A stretch of DNA of 64,000 nt from an uncultured Flavobacteriales bacterium (lineage in GTDB: Bacteria > Bacteroidota > Bacteroidia > Flavobacteriales > Crocinitomicaceae), in NCBI GenBank assembly GCA_946480085.1, contig CAMLHZ010000006.1:62001-126000 (forward strand), read 5' to 3'. Positions 33,088 to 41,828 of the stretch are shown piece after piece. A model generated the notes under the pieces. That model saw only the letters and a list, made by a program, of their open reading frames with translations, ran no database searches and was not told the origin of the DNA. The position numbers and the translations under genes are program-made. Positions within the stretch are counted from its first letter, which is position 1. The number at the start of each line of letters is the position of its first letter.

Positions 33088-34507
33088 CATCTTTTCCAAC
33101 ATCAAAACGTAGTTCATAAACTGTTCCGTCAATAGTAGATCTATGCAATTCACCTGAAAGTTGTTCTGCAAGATTTTCTATCAGCGATAATCCAAGTGTG
33201 TCTTCACTTAAATTGTCAAGAGTGGTATTTCTAATTCCTATACCGTTATCTCCAACCCGGAGAAGTATTTGCTTATCTTCCAATCTTTTCAAATGCAGAA
33301 ACACTTTTCCAATGCGTTCATTCGGAAAGGCATGTTTGATAGAGTTTGTAATGATCTCATTGATCAACAAGCCAAGTGGAATCGCTGAAACCAATGGAAT
33401 ATGAACACGCTCCACTTCAACCTCTACCTCTATGGTTTTATCGTCTACCATGCTTTTTACCAATGAATCCACCAAATGTTGAATGTATTCGTTATAATCG
33501 ATGCTGGAAAACTGATTCGATTTATAAAGTAGTTCATGAACACTGGCAATAGAATTAATTCGGTTCAAACTTACTTTTAACAAGCCTTTTGCGGTTTCAT
33601 TTGTGGTACCGCCAAGCTGAAGTCGGATAAGTGAGGTGATAATTTGAAGATTGTTCTTTACACGATGGTGAACTTCTTTCAAGAGGGTTTCTTTTTCCTT
33701 GTTTGCCTGCTGTAAATAGCGGTTTTCTTCTTTGATTCTATGTGTAAGATCTGTAGTTGTAAGATAAATGTGCTTGTATGTGGTTTCGTTTCCAATGACC
33801 ACTGTCCATTTCAAATTGATGTATCTCAAATTTCCTTTCATGGTGATCAAGCTTGCATCAAACTCACAGGAAGTTTGTCCTTTCCAGATTGCTTCTAGTT
33901 GATTCAGGATATAGTCAAAGGATTTATCTGTTGTAAGATTCCGAAATCCATCAAGTACTTCTTCCTTTGAATTGGCTTCGTTGAGTTCAACAACGGCCTT
34001 GTTAATTCGATTCACCTTGAGCAGCGATGAAATGTGGACAAATTCATCAGGGTTCTTGGTAAGGTATTCCCGAATGGATTTCACACCGTCCTTTTTCAGC
34101 TGATCCAAACGAATCTTGATCTCTGAGAAATCTTCATCCCAAATGGGAATAGGCGAGTCTTCAAACAATGTAATGTCTGACCATTCACTATTAGATTTGT
34201 TGGCTGCTGAGATACATTCACGTATTTCAACAACAAAACACGCTTTGTCATTTACAACCTGTTCAACTACTACAATATCCACAAATTTCGTTGAATCAAC
34301 GCAGTGGTTCAATTGTAAAAGAACAGGGAACTGAGTACTTGGACTTTCAATCAATTCTTGAAGAACAGGAAAAACATCAAGTATTATTGGTAATTCCGGA
34401 CTTTTAATATGCAGTGTCGATTTTATCCATGGCGATGTGTAAACAGTGGTGTATGTTTTGTCAACTATCCAAATGGATGTCCGATTATCTGCTAATGTGG
34501 TTAGCAT
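33065..34507 (-). CDS. Sensor histidine kinase, HisKA_2 type
   Basis: A 480-residue cytoplasmic kinase. No membrane helix is seen. Residues about 1-250 hold two or more PAS-like regions (TSIWIVDKTYTTVYTSPW; LRYINLKWTVVIGNE). The dimerisation helix has KEVHHRVKNNLQII with His280, the HisKA_2/HWE-like signature, and the ATPase domain has LLINEIITNSIKHAF, VGDNGIG and LGLSLIENLAEQL. HisKA_2 kinases usually phosphorylate a separate response regulator, not present here. It overlaps the convergent methyltransferase gene by 23 nt. The signal is unknown. Confidence 0.92.
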   Translation of the reverse strand: MLTTLADNRTSIWIVDKTYTTVYTSPWIKSTLHIKSPELPIILDVFPVLQELIESPSTQFPVLLQLNHCVDSTKFVDIVVVEQVVNDKACFVVEIRECISAANKSNSEWSDITLFEDSPIPIWDEDFSEIKIRLDQLKKDGVKSIREYLTKNPDEFVHISSLLKVNRINKAVVELNEANSKEEVLDGFRNLTTDKSFDYILNQLEAIWKGQTSCEFDASLITMKGNLRYINLKWTVVIGNETTYKHIYLTTTDLTHRIKEENRYLQQANKEKETLLKEVHHRVKNNLQIITSLIRLQLGGTTNETAKGLLKVSLNRINSIASVHELLYKSNQFSSIDYNEYIQHLVDSLVKSMVDDKTIEVEVEVERVHIPLVSAIPLGLLINEIITNSIKHAFPNERIGKVFLHLKRLEDKQILLRVGDNGIGIRNTTLDNLSEDTLGLSLIENLAEQLSGELHRSTIDGTVYELRFDVGKDAKLSLRP

Positions 34508-34733
34508 CTGTTTTGTAGTATGATGAGTATAATAAGTGTGTGTCTTTCGAAAACTAATATATTGATTCTGAATTTGTTTACCAAAATAAATCCAACAGAA
34601 ATTTCACAAAAATGGCTGTAGCATGCATTTTTATTACACTTTTTATCTTTTGTTTCACCAAATTGCGGAAAAGCGCCTTTCTGAGATTTTTTCAGCCAAA
34701 AACAGTAACTTTTTCTATGCTTTTTCGTTATTC

Positions 34734-34741
34734 TAACTTTG
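34734..34741 (+). promoter_or_regulatory. Promoter -7 box for the PorE-like gene
   Basis: TAACTTTG matches TAnnTTTG exactly, ending 38 nt before the ATG at 34780. No clear TTG at the -33 distance; TTTTC lies about there. Confidence 0.5.
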
Positions 34742-34779
34742 GCAGAATTATTGCCTAGCGAAGTAAAACTAATCCGTAT

Positions 34780-36816
34780 ATGAAACATTTGTACCTTCCT
34801 TTATTTTCCTTATTTGTTGCTACAAATCTTTTTTCTCAAGTTGAAGATGAATCCTGTTTACCGCCTGATAAAAAGGTGCTGAAATTGATTCAAACCGCTA
34901 AATCTGCGCCAACTACTCAGGTTGCGGTAGAGAATTTCGGGAAAGCGATGGAGGATGCCCCGGATAACGCAATGGCGCGATTCGAATTTGGCGTTTTCTA
35001 TTATCATCTGGGAGAAAAACAATATGCGGATAACCCAAATCCGGCAGCTGGTGACAAGAGTTTTTCGAATGCTGAAAAATTGCTTACACAGGCATACGAT
35101 TTATGTTCCAATTACCATTCGGATCTATTTTATTTCCTTGGTATCATCAACTATACACAGGAGGAAATGGAAGAATCTCAAAAGTGGTTCAAACTTTTTG
35201 TGGATTATACAAATGAAGACAATTCGCGATACAGCGAGGAATTTGCAAAACAAACATCTGATGTGAAAAAACTCTTGGCTTCATTTAAGCAAGAGGCAGA
35301 AATGAAAACAGCCGAGGTTCCTTTTAATCCATTCCCGGTCAAAAACGTTTCGTCACCGAACGATGAGTATTTCCCAATGATTTCACCTGATAACTTGTTT
35401 ATGTTCTATACGCGTAAAATAGAAGATAAAATGGGTGGATATACTGAAGTTGGTAACTTGAAGGAAGTGTATACTTTCTCTGAGCGTAAAAATGAAAACG
35501 AAGATTTTACCAAAGGAACTGCGTTTGCGGCGCCATTCAATAAAGGAGATTTTCACAGTTATGGTGCGGCCTCAATGTCCGTAGATAATAAGGAAATGAT
35601 CATTTGTGCTTGTAAAAAAACAATGGTTGGAACGCAGCAGTACACCGATTGTGATTTGTATTCTACAACCTTCGAAAAAATTGGACCGAATCCAAACGAC
35701 TACAAATGGAGTCCCTTAGTGAATTTAGGTCCGGATATCAATACTTCTGACGGATGGGAAGGACAACCTTCTATGTCGGCAGATGGACAAACAATGTTCT
35801 TTACCGCTGTTCGACCAACAACACAAAAAGACGATATTTTTATTGTAAAACGTCAAGCTGATGGTTCTTGGGGGAAACCAGTTCCGTTTACGCAGATCAA
35901 TACTCCGGGAAAAGACAAAAGTCCGTTCCTGCATCAGGATAGCGAAACACTTTATTTTGTTTCTGAAACTTCTAAAAGCAGAGCAGGAGCCGGTGGTTTG
36001 GATATTTTCTATATGCGAGAAGAAAATGGTGTTTGGGGCGAACCAAAGAATATTGGTTTTCCAATTAACTCACCACAGGACGAAATTGGTTTATTCGTTT
36101 CAACAGACGGAAAATTGGCTTATTTCTCATCTTACCAGGGCGGAAACTGGAACATTTACGGTTTCGAATTGTACGAAGAGGCACGACCAAAACCGGTAAC
36201 CATCCTTAAAGGTCAGCTGAAAGACGAGCAGGGTTCGCCAATCGAAAATGCGTCAATTGAAATTGCGTACGCTGAATCTGACAAAGTGGAAACAGTGAAA
36301 GTAAATGGTAATGATGGACGTTATGCAGTTGTCGTTAAACAAGAAAAACCTCAGGATATCATTGTTTCTGTGAAAAAGGAAGGTTCTGCTTACGATGCGC
36401 AATTGATTACAAAAGAAGAAGTTCAGACTAAAACCGGAAACACAGAACTGAAAGTAAAAGATTTGAAAGTAGGTGAGTCCTACACGATTAATGATATTTT
36501 CTACGACTACAATTCCGATATGCTAAGTGCGAAATCAATGTTCGTTTTGCGTGAGTTTGCCCGTTATCTGAAAGCCAATGAGAGCATCAAGATCTCAATT
36601 CAAGGTCACACCGATAGTGATGGCGACGATGCGAAGAACCTTGATTTATCAGATCGTCGTGCCAAAGGTGTAAAACGCTACTTGGTTTCTTTAGGAATTG
36701 ACGAAAGCCGACTTTCTGCTAAAGGATTGGGTGAAACCGCTCCAAAAGTTCCTAACGATACTGCAGAGAACAAAGCGAAAAATCGTAGAACCGAGTTTGT
36801 TATTGAAGGAATGTGA
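34780..36816 (+). CDS. OmpA-family protein with TPR, PD40 propeller and carboxypeptidase-like domains (PorE-like architecture)
   Basis: A 678-residue exported protein. Signal peptide 1-19. TPR-like helices (about 25-165) include MARFEFGVFYYHLGEKQYAD. A PD40/WD40-like propeller follows (about 185-470; DEYFPMISPDNLFMFYTRK, WEGQPSMSADGQTMFFTAV, DKSPFLHQDSETLYFVS, DEIGLFVSTDGKLAYFSSY), then a carboxypeptidase regulatory-like domain (about 480-560) and a C-terminal OmpA peptidoglycan-binding domain (about 575-678; GHTDSDGDDAKNLDLSDRRA). The domain order matches PorE, which anchors the type IX secretion system to the cell wall, but PorE is a lipoprotein and I see no lipobox here, so a paralogue is equally possible. 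Confidence 0.88.
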   Translation: MKHLYLPLFSLFVATNLFSQVEDESCLPPDKKVLKLIQTAKSAPTTQVAVENFGKAMEDAPDNAMARFEFGVFYYHLGEKQYADNPNPAAGDKSFSNAEKLLTQAYDLCSNYHSDLFYFLGIINYTQEEMEESQKWFKLFVDYTNEDNSRYSEEFAKQTSDVKKLLASFKQEAEMKTAEVPFNPFPVKNVSSPNDEYFPMISPDNLFMFYTRKIEDKMGGYTEVGNLKEVYTFSERKNENEDFTKGTAFAAPFNKGDFHSYGAASMSVDNKEMIICACKKTMVGTQQYTDCDLYSTTFEKIGPNPNDYKWSPLVNLGPDINTSDGWEGQPSMSADGQTMFFTAVRPTTQKDDIFIVKRQADGSWGKPVPFTQINTPGKDKSPFLHQDSETLYFVSETSKSRAGAGGLDIFYMREENGVWGEPKNIGFPINSPQDEIGLFVSTDGKLAYFSSYQGGNWNIYGFELYEEARPKPVTILKGQLKDEQGSPIENASIEIAYAESDKVETVKVNGNDGRYAVVVKQEKPQDIIVSVKKEGSAYDAQLITKEEVQTKTGNTELKVKDLKVGESYTINDIFYDYNSDMLSAKSMFVLREFARYLKANESIKISIQGHTDSDGDDAKNLDLSDRRAKGVKRYLVSLGIDESRLSAKGLGETAPKVPNDTAENKAKNRRTEFVIEGM

Positions 36817-36818
36817 TG

Positions 36819-37057
36819 AATTACTAGTTACAAATTATTAATTGCAAGTTGAATTGATAATGGCATGTGACATTTAGTTCTGAAAATTTCTGTTTTATAT
36901 TGTGTTTATACTTTTAGGTATCGCCGGATTACGGTTTTGGAACGATTCATCTTTTGGTTAAGTGTTCGGGGTCTATTATTCAGTTAAAAAAAGCGTTGTA
37001 GAAGTTGTTCAGCAATCAACATTTGTAATTAGTAACTCGTAATTAATCATTAATTTT
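36819..37057. repeat. TTACAAATTA-type inverted word pair flanking a gene-free gap
   Basis: AATTACTAGTTACAAATTA (36819-36837) and ATTTGTAATTAGTAACTCG (37021-37039) are rough inverted copies at the two ends of the gap between the PorE-like and DUF4494 genes. A third copy of the word lies at 41793-41828. The DNA between them shows no gene or clear promoter. Confidence 0.6.
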
Positions 37058-37077
37058 GAAGTCTAATTTTTATCAAG

Positions 37078-37716
37078 ATGAACAACTGGTTTACAGTCAA
37101 AGTAAAATATACAAAACAGCTTGAGGACGGGACTTTTAAAAGAGTGACGGAGCCGTATTTATTGGCGTCAATGACCTTTTCTGACGCAGAAGCTCGTATC
37201 TATGAAGAGTTAGGAATGTCTATTCGTGGTGAGTTTACAGTAAATGGAATTTCCCGAACTGATATTCATGAAATCTTCTATTACGAAGATGCTGATGTTT
37301 GGTACAAGTGTAAAATTACTTACGAAGCCGCTTCAGACAATGTTGAAGATGGTGGAAAAGCAAAGAAAATTTCTCAAAACATTCTGGTTTCTGCGCACTC
37401 TGTTAAGGAAGCATTTGAGCGCTTGAACGAAAGTTTGAAAGGAATGATGATGGACTTCTCTGTTCCATCTATCTCTATTTCTCCAATTGTAGATATTTTC
37501 CCTTTCACAGATAATGGTGAAGATATGGTTGGGAAAGATTTAGAGAAGCAATTGAAGAAAGATATCGCGGCTGCAAATAAAGCAGAAGCTGAACATTCTC
37601 TTGGACGTAAAACAGTTTTCTCTGCATCAGGATCTGATGAAGATGAGGATTTGTCTGATGATCTAGGTGATGATGAAGATAGCTTTATAGATGACCAATT
37701 TGGTGAAGAAGAGTAA
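37078..37716 (+). CDS. DUF4494 domain protein
   Basis: A 212-residue cytoplasmic protein of a family known almost only from Bacteroidota. The DUF4494 core covers residues 1-150 (NNWFTVKVKYTKQLEDGTFKR, MTFSDAEARIYEEL, VWYKCKITYE). The last 35 residues are strongly acidic (SGSDEDEDLSDDLGDDEDSF), probably disordered. Function unknown. It is the first gene of a five-gene run: DUF4494, pdxH, M16 peptidase, lipoprotein, thioredoxin, with 1-4 nt overlaps, except the 9-nt gap before the lipoprotein. Confidence 0.88.
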   Translation: MNNWFTVKVKYTKQLEDGTFKRVTEPYLLASMTFSDAEARIYEELGMSIRGEFTVNGISRTDIHEIFYYEDADVWYKCKITYEAASDNVEDGGKAKKISQNILVSAHSVKEAFERLNESLKGMMMDFSVPSISISPIVDIFPFTDNGEDMVGKDLEKQLKKDIAAANKAEAEHSLGRKTVFSASGSDEDEDLSDDLGDDEDSFIDDQFGEEE

Positions 37717-38363
37717 TGAGTAGTCTTCTTGATCAATTACGAAACGATCATCACCAATTTGACAAAGGTGAATTGAAAGATCATTTGAGCGAAAATCCAA
37801 TTGAATTTTTGCAATTGTGGTTGACTGAAGCTCAAAAAAGTAATTGTAAAGAAAGCAATGCCATTGCCATTTCTACTTTGGGTGAAGATGGTTTTCCCCA
37901 ATCTCGCGTAGTTTATTTACGTGAAATTGAAAAAGGGAATCTGGTGTTTTATACCAATTACAACAGTTCCAAAGGAAAAGCAATTGCTTTACACCCCAAA
38001 GTACACGGTTTGATCTTTTGGCCGGAACTTCAGCGACAAATTTGCGTTTATGGAGTTGCTGAAAAAGTGGATGAAAGTGTAAGTGACGCTTATTTTGCTT
38101 CCCGACCACGTGGAAGTCAATTGGGTGCATGGGCTTCGCAACAAAGTGAACAATTATCTTCTCGTAAAGAATTAGAAGATAGAATAGAAGAATTAGAAAA
38201 ACGATTTCCAAATGAAGTTCCACGTCCGCCACATTGGGGTGGATATGCAATTCAGCCAGTCAAATTTGAATTTTGGCAAGGTCGACCATCTCGTTTACAT
38301 GACCGAATTGTGTACGAAAAGCTTGCAAATGGAAACTGGGAGATCTATAGAAAGAATCCTTAA
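37716..38363 (+). CDS. pdxH: Pyridoxamine/pyridoxine 5'-phosphate oxidase
   Basis: A 215-residue FMN enzyme that oxidises pyridoxine or pyridoxamine phosphate to pyridoxal 5'-phosphate. Motifs seen: SRVVYLREIEKGNLVFYTNY (FMN-binding strand), SSKGKAIALHP, LIFWPELQRQICVYG, FASRPRGSQLGAWASQQS and the C-terminal QPVKFEFWQGRPSRLHDR. Length is typical. The start overlaps the DUF4494 stop by 1 nt and its stop overlaps the next start by 1 nt. The PLP produced would serve, among others, the cysteine desulfurase at 19344. Confidence 0.95.
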   Translation: MSSLLDQLRNDHHQFDKGELKDHLSENPIEFLQLWLTEAQKSNCKESNAIAISTLGEDGFPQSRVVYLREIEKGNLVFYTNYNSSKGKAIALHPKVHGLIFWPELQRQICVYGVAEKVDESVSDAYFASRPRGSQLGAWASQQSEQLSSRKELEDRIEELEKRFPNEVPRPPHWGGYAIQPVKFEFWQGRPSRLHDRIVYEKLANGNWEIYRKNP

Positions 38364-39598
38364 TGATTGAAATTAAACCAGAAATAGTTCAGCTTTCGAA
38401 CGGAATTCGTTTAGTGTATTTGCATGCATCTGCTCCCGTTGCACATCTCGGGGTTACTTTTCTCGCAGGTTCAAGATATGAAAACGACAAGGAAATTGGT
38501 TTAGCGCACTTTTTAGAGCATTGCATTTTCAAAGGAACCGAAAAACGAAAAACCATTCATGTACTTTCGCATTTGGATTCTGTTGGAGGTGAAATAAATG
38601 CTTACACAACCAAGGAGGAAATTTGCGTTTACGCTTCGTTTGTGAAAACACATTTGAAGCGTGCTTCGGATCTCTTAGCCGATATTGCTATAAACAGCGT
38701 TTTTCCTGAAAAAGAAATTGAGAAAGAAAAGGAAATTGTTCTGGACGAGTTGAATTCCTATTTGGACAATCCTTCCGATCGAATTTTCGACGATTTTGAA
38801 GCGCAGATCTTCCCAAATCATCCTTTGGGAAATAACATTTTAGGGACTACAGAAACAGTTCCTTCATTCTCGAAGAAATCGTTGAAGGCCTATGTTGAAC
38901 GTTTCTTCTTTGTGGACAACTGCGTATTGTCATTTGTTGGTGATATTCCGCTGAAAGACCTTGTCAAAGTTCTGGAGAAAGATTTTTCGGCAATGTCGAA
39001 GAAAGGGAAGATCAATAAACCGGAAACCTTTACGTCTTACAAGCCTACCAAATTGCGATTAGCAGAAGGGAATTTTCAGGCGCATGCGGTAATTGGCGGA
39101 TTGGCTCCAGGAAACATGGAAGAGGAAAGAAGAGGTATGACTTTGCTGATCAATATTTTGGGTGGTCCGGCTTTAAATTCCAGATTGATTCTTTCTATTC
39201 GTGAAAAGTACGGTTACAGCTACAATGTAGAAGCGAATTACGCTCCGTTCAGCGATGTTGGCTATTGGTCGATTTACTTCGGAACAGATCAAAAGTACTT
39301 GGATAAAACCTTGAAACTGGTTTACAAGGAATTGAAAAAGCTGCGCGAAGAACCATTGACAGAAAAGCAATTGTCTCAGGCTAAAGAACAATTGAAAGGA
39401 CATATCGCGCTTTCACTGGATTCTAACGTTGGTTTGATGCAAGGCTTAGGCAAGAGTTTGTTATCGTTCAATCAGATTGATACCATTCAGGAAATTTATG
39501 CAAGTATTGATAAATTGACCGCTGATGAATTGCACCATATTGCAAAGGAATATTTCAAGGAAGAATTGATTTCAGAATTGATTTACGAAGTAAAGTAA
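38363..39598 (+). CDS. M16-family zinc metallopeptidase
   Basis: A 411-residue peptidase of the insulinase/mitochondrial processing peptidase family. The inverted zinc motif HFLEH is at residues 49-53 with the downstream Glu in KEKEIVLDELNSYLDNPSDR (about 128). The second, non-catalytic half carries SIREKYGYSYNVEANY (about 280). No signal peptide, so cytoplasmic. Its length fits a single-chain half-size enzyme acting as a homodimer. It starts in the pdxH stop and is followed 9 nt later by a lipoprotein gene. Confidence 0.92.
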   Translation: MIEIKPEIVQLSNGIRLVYLHASAPVAHLGVTFLAGSRYENDKEIGLAHFLEHCIFKGTEKRKTIHVLSHLDSVGGEINAYTTKEEICVYASFVKTHLKRASDLLADIAINSVFPEKEIEKEKEIVLDELNSYLDNPSDRIFDDFEAQIFPNHPLGNNILGTTETVPSFSKKSLKAYVERFFFVDNCVLSFVGDIPLKDLVKVLEKDFSAMSKKGKINKPETFTSYKPTKLRLAEGNFQAHAVIGGLAPGNMEEERRGMTLLINILGGPALNSRLILSIREKYGYSYNVEANYAPFSDVGYWSIYFGTDQKYLDKTLKLVYKELKKLREEPLTEKQLSQAKEQLKGHIALSLDSNVGLMQGLGKSLLSFNQIDTIQEIYASIDKLTADELHHIAKEYFKEELISELIYEVK

Positions 39599-39607
39599 TA
39601 TTCACCC

Positions 39608-40231
39608 ATGAAAGCCATTCTAGTACTTTTAACGCTTTTGTCACTGGCTTCTTGTTGTGCTGAAAAACCAAATACTTGTGATTGTGATAGAACTGAATTG
39701 TCCACAAACGACAGTATTCTTAATGCGAAAGACGTAGTTGAGGCACTTCCGAAATTGGTAGCTGAATTCAAGCAGAAAGGATTGAAAGGACAAACAGTTG
39801 AAACATATAGACTAATGACAAGCCATTCTTTCAACGTTTATGATCAAGTATTTACACTGAAGAAAACACTAGAGGGTGGTGAGTTTATTGTTCAGGAATA
39901 TCATCATCCAGAACTTTCTAATAAGTGTAAATTGATGTATGAACAACATTCCAAACTCACTGCATCTGAATGGAAAGCATTCAAGAAAGTAATTGATGAC
40001 AATTGTTTTTGGACCTTGCCCGTTGTTGATAAGATTCAAAAAGGAGGAATGTTGGATGGAGGTTATTGGTATATCGAAGGTTATCAACCATTCAAAAGAA
40101 ATTGCTCTAATTCCAATTACTTGTTTGTATCTAGAAGATCTCCTGAAGGTTCTTCAGAACGATTTCACAACGTTTACAAAGCAATGATGAAGTTTGTAGA
40201 TCGAAACAAAATCCACGAAACGAAATTATGA
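39608..40231 (+). CDS. Predicted lipoprotein of unknown function
   Basis: A 207-residue protein with a signal sequence ending in LASC (Cys at about 16; several more Cys follow, CCAEKPNTCDCD). The mature part has a beta-rich pattern and EWKAFKKVIDDNCFWTLP near residue 120. The general style resembles the lipoprotein at 24455, though identity is not obvious. The stop overlaps the thioredoxin start as ATGA. Function unknown. Confidence 0.75.
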   Translation: MKAILVLLTLLSLASCCAEKPNTCDCDRTELSTNDSILNAKDVVEALPKLVAEFKQKGLKGQTVETYRLMTSHSFNVYDQVFTLKKTLEGGEFIVQEYHHPELSNKCKLMYEQHSKLTASEWKAFKKVIDDNCFWTLPVVDKIQKGGMLDGGYWYIEGYQPFKRNCSNSNYLFVSRRSPEGSSERFHNVYKAMMKFVDRNKIHETKL

Positions 40232-40818
40232 CATTCAACGAATATTTAGCTTATACAGCGCGCATCCTATCTGGAGAAATAGAAGTTGCTCCGTACAATG
40301 ATCCTGCGTATTTCGAATACACGAAACTCAACATGACGCGCATGAAGCGTTGGTTGAAAACAGCAGAATTGGAGGAGGAGACCATCAAGCTGGTTAAGTA
40401 CATTCGCCGCAGACAGCACTGGACTGTTATTTCTGAGCCTTGGTGCGGTGATGCGGCACACATTTTACCTTTTCTGTATTTGATGTCGGAATTGAATAAG
40501 AAAATCACCTTAAAGATTGAGTTACGCGATTCAGAACCTTACAGAATTGAAAAATACCTGACCAACGGAACTTCGAAATCCATTCCCATTCTGATTGTTC
40601 AAAGTGGAGATAGAGAAGAATTCTTTGTTTGGGGACCACGACCTGCTGGAGCTAAGGAATTGCTTATGGATCTGAAGGCTAAAAATGCGTCGTCTGACGA
40701 TGTGAAGAAGGAATTACAACAATGGTATAACGATAATAAAGGTTTGGAAATTCAGCGAGAGATTGTTGAGAGATTGAAGCCAGTATTGGAGTTTGAGACA
40801 CGAGATTTAACCACATAG
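40228..40818 (+). CDS. Thioredoxin-family protein with single-Cys WCGD motif
   Basis: A 196-residue cytoplasmic protein. The thioredoxin fold is suggested by VISEPWCGDAAHILPF (about 68-83), with only one Cys in the redox loop (WCGD rather than WCGPC), followed by beta-alpha elements and the cis-Pro region SKSIPILIV. The single Cys means monothiol chemistry or a non-redox role. It is ATGA-coupled to the lipoprotein gene. The last residues (DLTT) and the TAG stop run into a CACATAG repeat, and the final 110 nt of the gene are part of a 176-bp tandem duplication. Confidence 0.85.
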   Translation: MTFNEYLAYTARILSGEIEVAPYNDPAYFEYTKLNMTRMKRWLKTAELEEETIKLVKYIRRRQHWTVISEPWCGDAAHILPFLYLMSELNKKITLKIELRDSEPYRIEKYLTNGTSKSIPILIVQSGDREEFFVWGPRPAGAKELLMDLKAKNASSDDVKKELQQWYNDNKGLEIQREIVERLKPVLEFETRDLTT

Positions 40819-40835
40819 GAACATAGAACACATAG
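40812..40835. repeat. CACATAG-N10-CACATAG arm (family A), copy 1
   Basis: CACATAG at 40812-40818 and 40829-40835 with a 10-nt spacer GAACATAGAA, matching the right arm at 4316-4339 closely. The TAG of the first word is the thioredoxin stop codon. The identical arm recurs at 40990-41013. Confidence 0.85.
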
Positions 40836-40884
40836 TTCATAACTGGCTATTACTTTGTGCACCTTGTGCCCTCGTGGTCGAATT

Positions 40885-40996
40885 GAAAGAACTACAGCAA
40901 TGGTATAACGATAATAAAGGTTTGGAAATTCAGCGAGAGATTGTTGAGAGATTGAAGCCAGTATTGGAGTTTGAGACACGAGATTTAACCACATAG
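40885..40996 (+). pseudogene. Duplicated C-terminal fragment of the thioredoxin-family gene
   Basis: The frame encodes KELQQWYNDNKGLE and the rest of the C-terminus, ending at TAG 40994-40996. It lacks the thioredoxin fold and has no promoter; a GTG at 40875 could start it but I see no reason to think it is used. Confidence 0.8.
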
Positions 40997-41074
40997 GAAC
41001 ATAGAACACATAGTTCATAACTGGCTATTACTTTGTGTACCTCGTGCCCTCGTGGTCGAACGGCCAGCTCTACA

Positions 41075-41776
41075 CTACAATTCCCGATCATGAAACTCCT
41101 TCGTCAATTCCTTGTATTCTTCTGAGTAACTGCCATCTTCCGTTCGAATAGTAAATGTTCTGCTTTCTGCGCGCGCTTCTTGCTTCGACAAACAAAAAAT
41201 GGTTCGAACATGTTTTCCTGACTTTCCTTCGAGTTGAATCTTCTCTTTAATAAACAATTGATGACTTTTTGAGATAGATTCAATTGAGATTTCCGCTGTA
41301 TTTGGAACAATGATCCAAGCTAGTCCATTATCTGAAAGCAGGTTAGAAATACCTGAAATCAATTCATCGAAAGACAAACTATCCGTGTGTCGCGCTAAAC
41401 GAAGTTGTTCGTCCTCGTTTTTAGAACTGTTTTCAAAGTACGGTGGATTACTGATAATTGCATCGAATAACTGCTTATCGGAATAATCTTGAAGTGAACA
41501 GTTTTGAACTGAAATAGGAGAGTGGAAAGGTGAGTTTTCTGCGTTTGATTTGGCATCAATGAAGGCGTCTTCAGCAATTTCCAGCGCGACGATTTCTTCA
41601 AACGGAAAACGCTGTGCACACATGATTGTCAGCACTCCGGTTCCAGTTCCAATATCCAGTAAACGCTTCGGATTTTGCCAATTACACAAACTTCCAACTA
41701 ACATGGCGTCAGTTCCAACTTTTAAAGCTGAGTTTGATTGTTGAATGGAAAAGTGCTTGAAGTTAAATACCGACAT
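41075..41776 (-). CDS. trmN6: tRNA1(Val) A37 N6-methyltransferase (TrmN6/YfiC family)
   Basis: A 233-residue SAM-dependent methyltransferase that modifies adenine 37 of tRNA-Val. The SAM loop is LLDIGTGTGVLTIMCAQ (about 39-55). The adenine-N6 catalytic motif NPPYFENS is near residue 110. KVGTDAMLVGSL near the start is a family signature. It lies downstream of rpsP and rimM on the same strand, 48 nt after rimM, consistent with an operon for translation genes. Confidence 0.9.
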   Translation of the reverse strand: MSVFNFKHFSIQQSNSALKVGTDAMLVGSLCNWQNPKRLLDIGTGTGVLTIMCAQRFPFEEIVALEIAEDAFIDAKSNAENSPFHSPISVQNCSLQDYSDKQLFDAIISNPPYFENSSKNEDEQLRLARHTDSLSFDELISGISNLLSDNGLAWIIVPNTAEISIESISKSHQLFIKEKIQLEGKSGKHVRTIFCLSKQEARAESRTFTIRTEDGSYSEEYKELTKEFHDREL

Positions 41777-41792
41777 AGAACCTCAATTTCTT

Positions 41793-41828
41793 AAAATTTG
41801 TAATTGGTACTTACTAATTTGTAATTAA
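41793..41828. repeat. TTACAAATTA-type word repeat
   Basis: AATTTGTAATTGGTACTTAC and TAATTTGTAATTAAG, in the 48-nt gap between rimM and trmN6. Same vocabulary as 36819-37057. Confidence 0.5.

Larger units (their letters stand above)
40707..41060. repeat. 176-bp tandem duplication covering the 3' end of the thioredoxin gene
   Basis: Copy 1 is 40707-40882, copy 2 is 40885-41060, period 178 nt. I count five mismatches; the central 140 nt are identical. Three mismatches lie in the first 14 nt and are all synonymous in the thioredoxin frame (AAG/AAA, TTA/CTA, CAA/CAG). Each copy contains the thioredoxin C-terminus, a CACATAG-N10-CACATAG dyad and a GTGCCCTCGTGGTCGAA word. Copy 2 is a promoterless gene fragment. 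Confidence 0.95.

Noticed and set aside
34501..34788. A 95-codon minus-strand frame upstream of the HisKA_2 kinase gene
   Set aside because: It overlaps the PorE-like promoter and start region, has a basic unstructured composition and no recognisable domain or promoter.
40875..40996. GTG-started short gene in the second copy of the duplication
   Set aside because: It is only the C-terminal tail of the thioredoxin-like protein, with no promoter or fold.
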